Source: Chryseobacterium viscerum
Lineage (GTDB): Bacteria > Bacteroidota > Bacteroidia > Flavobacteriales > Weeksellaceae
Assembly: GCF_002899945.2 (NCBI RefSeq)
Contig: NZ_PPEG02000001.1
Span: 727,601 to 791,600, forward strand
Length of the DNA stretch: 64,000 nt
Reading direction: 5' to 3'
Under the pieces are notes generated by a model. The model ran no database searches. It saw only the letters and a program-made list of their open reading frames with translations, and was not told the origin of the DNA. Of the stretch, positions 58,050 to 64,000 are shown one piece after another. Position 1 is the first letter of the stretch. Every line of letters begins with the position of its first letter. The position numbers and the translations under genes are program-made.

Positions 58050-60701
58050 ATGAGAAAATGGGTTAAAAGACTATTGATAAGTTTCGGAATCCTGGCAGGA
58101 ATTCTTCTTGCCGCGAATTTCGGACTGAATATATGGCTTAAAACCCAGCTTCCCGATTATATAAAAAAGAATACAGATTATAAGGTTTCCTACAAAACCC
58201 TGGATGTAGATTTAGGATCGGGAAATATCTTTGCCACCGGAATTTCTGTCAATAGTAAAAATCCCCAAAACACAGATGTTATTGGGCTGCAGGGAACTAT
58301 TGATACCTTAAAAATAAACCGTTTTGGGATCTATGATGCTATTTTTAATAAAAGAATAAGCTCATCGGATTTGCTGCTGGCAAAACCTAATTTAAATATC
58401 ATTCTGGCAAAACCGGTCCATCATAAAACCGGAAAGAAAAAAAATCCGTTTTTATTTGAAAATATAAGGATCAATAATGGAAAGATTGCTGTTTTCAAAC
58501 CTACCAAACAGAAATTCTTATCCGTTGAGCAACTGGATCTGTTCGTCGAAAACCTACAGATGACCGGAGAATCTGTAGAAGATAAACTACCCGTTGTTTT
58601 TGACAGCTACAGTATAAAAGGACAGAGATTCTTTTTCCGTCCTGATGAAACCTATGCTATTACCATTAATAGCATAAATACTGCTGATGGACAAGTATCA
58701 GTGGGAGATTTCAAACTGATTCCGCTTCTTTCTTTCGCTCAGTTTAAACGATTTTATCCTAAAAAAGCTCAGTTATTTGAATGTTCAGTTCCGAAAATGG
58801 AATTCAAAGATGTGGTTTTGAATAAAAATAAGGTATCTCTTAGCAATGCAGAATTTCAAAATCCCGTTTTTACAATCCATAATACAGGAGTAAAAACGAA
58901 AAAGAATGAAAAAAAATCAAATTTTGAAGTTGATTTAAAAAATATAAAACTGAATAACGGTAGAGTTCAGGTCAATAAACCGGATGGCAATACACTTTTG
59001 TCTGTCGGAAACTTTAATGTAAATATCAATCAGTTGATGTTTAATAAAGAAACCTCAGATCAGATTGTTCCCGTCGGTTATAAAGATTTCACATTAGCCG
59101 GAAACAACATTGTATATTCTAGTCATCAAAATATCGCTGTAAGAAGTATTGCGCTGAAGCCTACCAGTGGTGAAATAAGAGATGTTGTACTAACGCCGGG
59201 TTCTCCTGCGATTGAAAAAACAACAATGGATTTAAAAGTGAATCATATTGCTTTTAATATCAATAAACTGGAATTCGTTGATAAAAAACTGAATCTAGAT
59301 CTTAAAGACCTTCTTGTAGAAAATGTAAACGGAACCGTTAAAGCGGGTGAAAAAAAACAGAACAAATCTCCTCAGTCCAATAGTATCAATTCAATCATCA
59401 TAAGAAAAGCCTCATTAAAAAATTCAAACCTTACTTATGAGAAAGGAAAACAACCACTGGCTTTTCATGATCTGAATGCAACATTTAATGCTATTGAATT
59501 ATCACCTAAGCCAAACCAGCAGGAACTTTCTTTTACAATAAAAGACTATTATCTCACCACCCGGAATTTTGCTTACAAAACACCATTCTATAACCTTAGT
59601 CTTGGTCTTTTGAAATTGAATAAGAATAAAGTTCAGATCAATAATTTTGCGATGAAGCCTCTTGTTTCAAGAGCGCAGTTTATCAAAATGATACCCGTTG
59701 AGAGAGATCTCTATGATTTGAAAGTCGCACAAATAAGTGCTGAAGGTAACTGGGATCTGTTTTCTCAGCATAAAATGGTGAATGCTTCCCACGTAACGAT
59801 CCAATCAGCAGATGCTAATATTTTCAGAAGTAAAATCCCGAAAGATGATCCAAAAGTAAAGGTTTTGTATTCAAAAATGCTGAGATCCATCAAAATTCCG
59901 ATGACAATCAATACTCTTGATCTTAAAAACTCAAAATTAGTCTATGAAGAAGATACTCCGGAAAGCATGGGTCCCGGAAAACTGATATTCAGTAATTTTA
60001 ATATGAATGTTAAAAATCTGAACTCAGCTAAAATAAAAGGAAAACCTACCAGAGTAGATATTAAAATCAACTGTTCTTTCATGGACCTGTCGCCGCTATC
60101 TGTAAACTGGAGCTTTGATGTTGCTGATCAGAATGATGCCTTTACGATTTCAGGGAAAACTTCCAATCTTCCGGCCAGCGGAATTAATCCTTTTATCAGA
60201 CCTTACCTTCATGTGACGGCTACTGCAGGAACTATTCAGGAGATGCTCTTTAATTTTAAAGGAAATCCGGCAGGGCTACATGGAACTTTTAATCTTAAAC
60301 ATAAGGACTTAAAGATTGCCGTATTGAATAAAAATAATCATGAAAAGAAAGGTTTTCTAACGGCCGTTGCCAATATTTTTATAAAATCAAACTCAGGAAG
60401 CTTTCCTGAAGCCGTTGCTGTAGAAAATGTGGAACGTGATCCCACAAAGTCTTTCTTTAACCTCTTCTGGAAAGGAATTGAACAGGGATTAAAGAAAACG
60501 CTGATAGGTGCAAATGTCGAAAAAACAGAAAAAAAAGTGAAAGAAGCCGTTTCTTCCGTGAAAGAAATGAAGCAATCTGTAAAAGAAATAAAACAGGAAA
60601 TCAAAAATAAAAAAGGAACTTCCCTGTCGGAAGGAGAGAAAAAAGAAAAGAAAGGCTTCCTGAACAATATATTCAAGAAAAAGGAGAAATCTGAAGAATA
60701 A
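58050..60701 (+). CDS. Large AsmA/DUF748-like envelope protein
   Basis: 883 residues. One N-terminal membrane helix (about 8-26) is followed by a long beta-rich region of repeated patterns (for example I-N-N-G-K-I-A-V-F-K-P, L-N-N-G-R-V-Q-V-N-K-P, L-K-N-S-K-L-V-Y-E), as in AsmA/TamB-like proteins that form lipid-conducting grooves between the membranes. The last 110 residues are Lys/Glu-rich with heptad-like V-K-E-A-V-S-S-V-K-E-M-K-Q-S-V-K-E-I-K-Q. A role in envelope lipid homeostasis is an inference from the fold. It is probably cotranscribed with the DUF2797 gene. Confidence 0.75.
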   Translation: MRKWVKRLLISFGILAGILLAANFGLNIWLKTQLPDYIKKNTDYKVSYKTLDVDLGSGNIFATGISVNSKNPQNTDVIGLQGTIDTLKINRFGIYDAIFNKRISSSDLLLAKPNLNIILAKPVHHKTGKKKNPFLFENIRINNGKIAVFKPTKQKFLSVEQLDLFVENLQMTGESVEDKLPVVFDSYSIKGQRFFFRPDETYAITINSINTADGQVSVGDFKLIPLLSFAQFKRFYPKKAQLFECSVPKMEFKDVVLNKNKVSLSNAEFQNPVFTIHNTGVKTKKNEKKSNFEVDLKNIKLNNGRVQVNKPDGNTLLSVGNFNVNINQLMFNKETSDQIVPVGYKDFTLAGNNIVYSSHQNIAVRSIALKPTSGEIRDVVLTPGSPAIEKTTMDLKVNHIAFNINKLEFVDKKLNLDLKDLLVENVNGTVKAGEKKQNKSPQSNSINSIIIRKASLKNSNLTYEKGKQPLAFHDLNATFNAIELSPKPNQQELSFTIKDYYLTTRNFAYKTPFYNLSLGLLKLNKNKVQINNFAMKPLVSRAQFIKMIPVERDLYDLKVAQISAEGNWDLFSQHKMVNASHVTIQSADANIFRSKIPKDDPKVKVLYSKMLRSIKIPMTINTLDLKNSKLVYEEDTPESMGPGKLIFSNFNMNVKNLNSAKIKGKPTRVDIKINCSFMDLSPLSVNWSFDVADQNDAFTISGKTSNLPASGINPFIRPYLHVTATAGTIQEMLFNFKGNPAGLHGTFNLKHKDLKIAVLNKNNHEKKGFLTAVANIFIKSNSGSFPEAVAVENVERDPTKSFFNLFWKGIEQGLKKTLIGANVEKTEKKVKEAVSSVKEMKQSVKEIKQEIKNKKGTSLSEGEKKEKKGFLNNIFKKKEKSEE

Positions 60702-60812
60702 TTCTTTAAACCACTAAGATGTAATTATGGATTGCTGAGTATATAAATACAACTGTTCTTTTTAATTAAAACAAGCTTAATGGTTTAAAAATTTAATATA
60801 AGATAGATTCAG

Positions 60813-61163
60813 TTAAAAATTGAACTCGTCACTTTCTAAAATAGGAATATCCCTTAAGAACTTATCAAACGCTTCGCCTGGATAATTGCTGTCTGCCCCA
60901 TAAGAATCTATAATCATCCCACGATTTCCATTGTTATCTTTTAGCACATAAAGAACAGCACTGTCATCCGGATTGCTGTCTCCTTCAAAACGGTATGTTT
61001 TTAAAATAACCAATTCCGCAGGCTGATAAATTTTGTCAGAATTTTCAAACTTCATTTCACAATTTTCATTCATCCTGAATTCTCTCTGTATTCCTCTTTC
61101 AGAAAGCGTTTTCATGACTTCACTTAAGGTCGTCATTCTGTCGATGTTTTCTGGATTTTCCAT
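60813..61163 (-). CDS. Conserved small Bacteroidota protein, unknown function
   Basis: 116 residues: M-T-T-L-S-E-V-M-K-T-L-S-E-R-G-I-Q-R-E-F-R-M-N, then a central Y-Q-P-A-E-L-V-I-L-K-T-Y-R-F-E-G-D-S-N-P-D-D-S-A-V-L-Y-V-L and G-M-I-I-D-S-Y-G-A-D-S. I recognise this as a small family common in flavobacteria, sometimes labelled phosphoribosylpyrophosphate synthetase, but no PRPP-binding or kinase motif is present, so that name is not supported. No signal peptide; probably cytoplasmic. It stands alone between convergent and divergent neighbours. Confidence 0.75.
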   Translation of the reverse strand: MENPENIDRMTTLSEVMKTLSERGIQREFRMNENCEMKFENSDKIYQPAELVILKTYRFEGDSNPDDSAVLYVLKDNNGNRGMIIDSYGADSNYPGEAFDKFLRDIPILESDEFNF

Positions 61164-61338
61164 AATAATATTTTTCTTGTTAAGTACAATAATTAAACCA
61201 TTGCAATTTCTAAATATAAGAAAAATAGCAGATTATAATTTTCCTAAAAATAAACTTTAATGTTAACAAAATTTATAATTTAGAAAAATAGAATAGGTAT
61301 ACTTTTTGCAATGGTATCAATAATAAATCAAAGAAAAT

Positions 61339-61533
61339 ATGAAAAAAGAGATTGGAGTTTTACTGGCAGGGGGAGTTGGTCTTTTGGCAGTATTAAGCTT
61401 AATAAGTATTAAAAAGATATTAAATAAAAAAGATAAAAAATATAGTGATTCTTATTCGGATCATCACAGACACTTTGATGAAAAGTACAATGAAGATGAA
61501 CATCACGGAGTGGAATTTTACGCACTGAAGTAG
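61339..61533 (+). CDS. Small single-pass membrane protein with His/Asp-rich tail
   Basis: 64 residues. A hydrophobic helix (about 6-25: G-V-L-L-A-G-G-V-G-L-L-A-V-L-S-L-I-S-I) is followed by Lys-rich residues and a tail rich in His, Asp, Glu and Tyr (S-D-H-H-R-H-F-D-E-K-Y-N-E-D-E-H-H-G). The charge pattern places the tail in the cytoplasm, where it could bind a metal. No family is recognised. It has its own terminator. Confidence 0.6.
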   Translation: MKKEIGVLLAGGVGLLAVLSLISIKKILNKKDKKYSDSYSDHHRHFDEKYNEDEHHGVEFYALK

Positions 61534-61559
61534 TAAAAAAATATATTTAATTATGTTTA

Positions 61560-61592
61560 AATCCAACGCTTTTGAAAGTGTTGGATTTTTTT
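61560..61592 (+). terminator. Terminator after the small membrane protein gene
   Basis: AATCCAAC (61560-61567) pairs with GTTGGATT (61580-61587), extended by a G-T wobble and CTTT/AAAG, then seven T. It lies 26 bases after the stop. Confidence 0.85.
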
Positions 61593-61655
61593 GTGGAAAA
61601 CTTTAATGTTAAAACTCATTATTTTATAAAAATTCCATTCTAATTTTACATCGCA

Positions 61656-62702
61656 ATGCAAAACGAAAATTTCATAAAAGGTCAGGGAGCTCAGCGAAAT
61701 GTAATCAACCGTTTCGACAGGTATACCTATGAACCTGAAGATGAAGATTTCGAAACCGTAAAGACTTCTTTTACTGAGGTTTTCCCCAAAACCATTGTAA
61801 ATCAGGTGAAAAGCGAAGACCTTCCCATGGAATATTCAATGAATCCCTACCAGGGATGTGAACATGGATGTTCTTACTGTTTTGCAAGACCTACCCACGA
61901 ATACTGGGGCTATAGTGCCGGGATAGATTTTGAAAGAAAAATCATGGTCAAGAAAAATGCTCCGGAATTATTGGAGAAATTTTTTCAAAAAAGAGGCTAT
62001 AAAGCAGCCCCAATTCTTTTATCCGGAAATACAGACTGCTATCAGCCAGCCGAAAGACAATTTGAAATCACCAGAAAAATACTGCAGGTTTGTCTTGATT
62101 ACAGACATCCTGTCAATGTTCTGACAAAAAATGCACTCGTATTAAGAGACCTTGATATTCTAAAACCAATGGCGGAACAGAATCTGGTTTCAGTCTCTTT
62201 AAGTATTCCAACAATCAATGAAGAACTGCGACGAAAGATGGAGCCAAGGACTAGCTCTGCAAAAAATAAATTAAAAGCCATAGAAATTCTTTCCGAAAAC
62301 AAGATTCCCGTACATGTAATGGTGGCTCCCATCATTCCCGGACTCAACAGCGATGAGCCGTTGAATATATTAAAAGCAATTTCTGAGGCAGGCGCTTCCG
62401 GGTTTGGATACACTCTCGTAAGATTAAATGATACGGTTGAACCTGTTTTTGTCAATTGGATAGAAACTCATTTTCCAGACAGAGCACAGAAAGTATTAAA
62501 TCTCATTCGCTCTATACGGGGAGGAAAGCTTGGAGATAAAAGATATTTTGAAAGACAAAGAGGAGAGGGTAATATCGCAGAAATGATTCACACAACATTT
62601 AAGATTGGCAGAAAGAAGTTTTTCGAGGGTAAAGAATTTCCAAAACTATCTACTGCTAACTTTACAGGAACCCGTAATCAGCAATTGAGATTGTTCGATT
62701 GA
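61656..62702 (+). CDS. PA0069 family radical SAM protein
   Basis: 348 residues. The radical SAM cluster motif is Y-Q-G-C-E-H-G-C-S-Y-C (C-x3-C-x2-C, around 67-75), preceded by Y-S-M-N-P and followed by the conserved F-A-R-P-T-H-E-Y. A later L-L-S-G-N-T-D-C-Y-Q-P-A-E and V-N-V-L-T-K-N complete the barrel motifs, and the end T-G-T-R-N-Q-Q-L-R-L-F is a family hallmark. The family is related to spore photoproduct lyase-like enzymes, but its reaction is not known. It is a single gene, the last before the ribosomal RNA operon. Confidence 0.93.
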   Translation: MQNENFIKGQGAQRNVINRFDRYTYEPEDEDFETVKTSFTEVFPKTIVNQVKSEDLPMEYSMNPYQGCEHGCSYCFARPTHEYWGYSAGIDFERKIMVKKNAPELLEKFFQKRGYKAAPILLSGNTDCYQPAERQFEITRKILQVCLDYRHPVNVLTKNALVLRDLDILKPMAEQNLVSVSLSIPTINEELRRKMEPRTSSAKNKLKAIEILSENKIPVHVMVAPIIPGLNSDEPLNILKAISEAGASGFGYTLVRLNDTVEPVFVNWIETHFPDRAQKVLNLIRSIRGGKLGDKRYFERQRGEGNIAEMIHTTFKIGRKKFFEGKEFPKLSTANFTGTRNQQLRLFD

Positions 62703-62851
62703 TGTGATTTCTCAAAAATCCTATCTATTATATATAGTATAGGTGGATTTGTCCTTTCCAACCATTTTTTATTACTCGTATATCATATATATAGTATATC
62801 CTATTTCTTAGGAGCTATTCCTGCTATCCATTTTTACTCCTCGCCCCAGCG

Positions 62852-62863
62852 CTCTCCGACCCT
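62852..62863. repeat. CTCTCCGACCCT word, copy 1
   Basis: Lies in a C-rich segment (62841-62882) that resembles another at 63386-63450, which repeats CTCTCCGACCCT at 63404-63415. Confidence 0.55.
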
Positions 62864-63171
62864 TGAACCCACCCACTCTCCAACGCAAGCTGCGGGGTAA
62901 CCATTCCTATCAGGGCTAGGAGAGGGAATTATAAATTATAAATGATGAATGATAAATGATGATTTTCGGGTTTCGCGCTGCGGGTTTTTGGGTTTTGAGA
63001 TTACAATTCCAGGTTTTAGGTTGTCAATAGATGTATTCTGTATCATCAGCTTTCTCTCTTATCTATATTATATCGATCATCCTCTGTGCAAATCCGTGCT
63101 CACTGTAGTTGATGATCCTATCAACGAATAATCATGATCCTCATCCAAATATTCATCCAGACAATAAAAAT

Positions 63172-63261
63172 TCAATAGCAACGGGCTATAATCCTGAGCT
63201 TAGTCTAAGGGAGCCCGTTTAATAAAAATAAAACCTCCTTATTGGCTTTAGCCCAAACTTA
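63172..63261. repeat. Dispersed two-hairpin repeat, copy 2 (expanded)
   Basis: It opens TCAATAGCAACGGGCT and closes TTGGCTTTAGCCCAAACTTA, the same ends as copy 1 at 41285-41350. The first hairpin is longer here: ACGGGCT (63181-63187) pairs with AGCCCGT (63212-63218). Confidence 0.7.
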
Positions 63262-63315
63262 AGTAAAGAATATTTGTTTTCAAAAAAGCTTCTACTATTA
63301 TATAGGCATACCTTT

Positions 63316-63375
63316 CATTACTCATTACTCATTACTCATTACTCATTACTCATTACTCATTACTCATTACCCATT
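63316..63375. repeat. Heptanucleotide tandem repeat (CATTACT)n
   Basis: Seven exact CATTACT units (63316-63364), one CATTACC unit (63365-63371) and a partial CATT. It is non-coding and likely to vary in copy number by slippage. Confidence 0.92.
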
Positions 63376-63403
63376 TATCCTATCCTGAACCCCTCCCAAA
63401 ACA

Positions 63404-63415
63404 CTCTCCGACCCT
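63404..63415. repeat. CTCTCCGACCCT word, copy 2
   Basis: Second copy of the word at 62852-62863, within a similar C-rich context. Confidence 0.55.
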
Positions 63416-63539
63416 CACACGCTCTAACCCTCCCACACTCCCTCTCGATCTTCCAAACAAATGTTTAAAATTTTTCTCTCTGCCTACCAGTGTTTTAGGT
63501 TTAAATATTAATAAAAGGTAAAATTTATGTTAAATAAAG

Positions 63540-63570
63540 TTGCGTGGTGTATGTTAAGTTTCTATCTTTG
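63540..63570 (+). promoter_or_regulatory. rRNA promoter P1
   Basis: TTG (63540-63542), a 20-base spacer, then TATCTTTG (63563-63570), a full match to the Bacteroidota consensus. It is 413 bases before the 16S start. Confidence 0.88.
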
Positions 63571-63686
63571 CCCCACTGAAAAACGAGAGACATTCAGTAG
63601 CGCAGAAGAGCTTTTAGATAAGCAAAAACAATAAGAAACTTCAAAAGGGAAGAGCGAAAAAAACTTCAACATTTTTATTTAAAAAG

Positions 63687-63716
63687 TTGTGAGTTCAAAT
63701 AAAGTTCTTATCTTTG
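63687..63716 (+). promoter_or_regulatory. rRNA promoter P2
   Basis: TTG (63687-63689), a 19-base spacer, then TATCTTTG (63709-63716). The -7 box is identical to P1 and lies 146 bases downstream of it. Confidence 0.9.
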
Positions 63717-63811
63717 CAGTCCCAATTAAGGGAGCGCAGGAGTGGAAGATTAGGTGATGAGAAGAGGGATTAAGGTTACTTAAAAAACTTTAAAATTTTC
63801 TTCAAAAACAT

Positions 63812-63842
63812 TTGGTCAATTAGAAATAAAGTTTTACTTTTG
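63812..63842 (+). promoter_or_regulatory. rRNA promoter P3
   Basis: TTG (63812-63814), a 20-base spacer, then TACTTTTG (63835-63842). It is 126 bases after P2 and about 140 bases before the 16S start. Confidence 0.88.
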
Positions 63843-63982
63843 CACTCGCAAATACGGAGCAACACTGACAGAGAAGATTGTTTCGTTATAAAGCGAAAGA
63901 TATAAAGATCATTGACATACAATATAACAACCAAGTAAGGAAAAACTAAAGCGTCAAAACTTTGAGTGAGTCAGACAAACAT

Positions 63983-64000
63983 ACAATGGAGAGTTTGATC
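63983..64000 (+). rRNA. rrs: 16S ribosomal RNA, 5' end (partial)
   Basis: ACAATGGAGAGTTTGATC is the first 18 bases of a flavobacterial 16S rRNA, containing the universal AGAGTTTGATC priming site. The gene runs off the right edge. The start is set by analogy with the E. coli mature 5' end, which has the same distance to GATC. Confidence 0.95.

Larger units (their letters stand above)
62703..63539. other. Long non-coding, repeat-rich region before the rRNA promoters
   Basis: No gene seen. It contains A/T-rich stretches with TATATATAGTAT words (62730-62810), two C-rich segments sharing CTCTCCGACCCT (62852-62863 and 63404-63415), a run of TAAATGATGAATGATAAATG words (62938-62960), a TCTGTGCAAATCCGTG word (63083-63098), the dispersed two-hairpin repeat (63172-63261) and a 7-bp tandem repeat (63316-63375). 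Short open frames across it follow the repeats and are not taken as genes. Confidence 0.75.

Noticed and set aside
60813..61163. Phosphoribosylpyrophosphate synthetase
   Set aside because: Names of this kind circulate for the family, but the 116-residue protein has no PRPP or ATP motif.
62949..63131. 60-codon frame beyond the radical SAM gene
   Set aside because: It has no domain, signal or start context and lies in repeat-rich non-coding DNA.
63316..63375. CRISPR array
   Set aside because: The repeats are directly adjacent 7-base units without spacers, and no cas genes are in the window.
63274..63468. 64-codon frame across the CATTACT repeat
   Set aside because: The sequence is produced by the tandem repeat and C-rich DNA and gives a low-complexity product.

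Overview
The window comes from the chromosome of a flavobacterium, most likely Chryseobacterium or a close relative. Several sequence features point there: A+T-rich DNA, Bacteroidota-type promoters (TTG, about 20 bases, then TAnnTTTG), start codons without Shine-Dalgarno sequences, a SusC/SusD pair, many TonB-dependent receptors, a Bacteroidota-style division cluster with meso-diaminopimelate MurE, and a 16S rRNA that starts ACAATGGAGAGTTTGATC.

Layout. 1-3940 (+): the end of a MutL-like gene, a rhomboid protease, two tandem membrane-anchored endonuclease/exonuclease/phosphatase paralogues and two small lipoproteins. 3970-6905 (-): a GH3-family adenylating enzyme, a bacilliredoxin and a YqeY protein. 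7077-24334 (-): the dcw (division and cell wall) cluster in transcription order mraZ, rsmH, ftsL, ftsI, murE, mraY, murD, ftsW, murG, murC, ftsQ, ftsA, ftsZ. murF and ddl are absent. Two small cassette-like genes interrupt it: a four-helix-bundle gene between murE and mraY, and a GIY-YIG gene between murG and murC, each bracketed by inverted repeats. Three TGGGA-like boxes 10 bp apart precede mraZ. 24607-26496 (+): an alpha/beta hydrolase, the EngB GTPase and a GNAT protein. 26634-32935: an accessory region with a secreted PBCV-adaptor-like protein, an orphan HsdR-N nuclease with YegP, YidD and a small protein, a TPR histidine kinase with its response regulator, a tiny Gly/Thr-rich protein, and a divergent predicted membrane sensor. 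The spacer between those last two genes is unusually structured.

33009-41158: a secreted metallophosphoesterase, a secreted PI-PLC-like enzyme and a SusC/SusD pair, possibly one nutrient-scavenging locus. 41366-43309 (-): MsrA and a ROK sugar kinase that lacks the zinc cysteines. 43389-52404 (-): an apparent iron/siderophore operon of three TonB-dependent receptors and two PepSY-TM proteins. 52555-62702: SecA, a DUF2795 protein, a nucleotide-sugar epimerase, a DUF2797 protein, an AsmA-like protein, two small proteins and a PA0069-type radical SAM protein. 62703-63982 is non-coding: dispersed and tandem repeats, then three consecutive consensus promoters leading into the 16S rRNA gene at the right edge.

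The housekeeping parts are ordinary. The best candidates for something undescribed are the 31742-32122 spacer (interleaved inverted repeats, hexamers phased at about 11 bp, a possible Trp-rich 45-codon ORF) with its flanking two-component genes, and the repeat-bracketed cassettes inside the dcw cluster. All calls come from reading the sequence; no database search was run.
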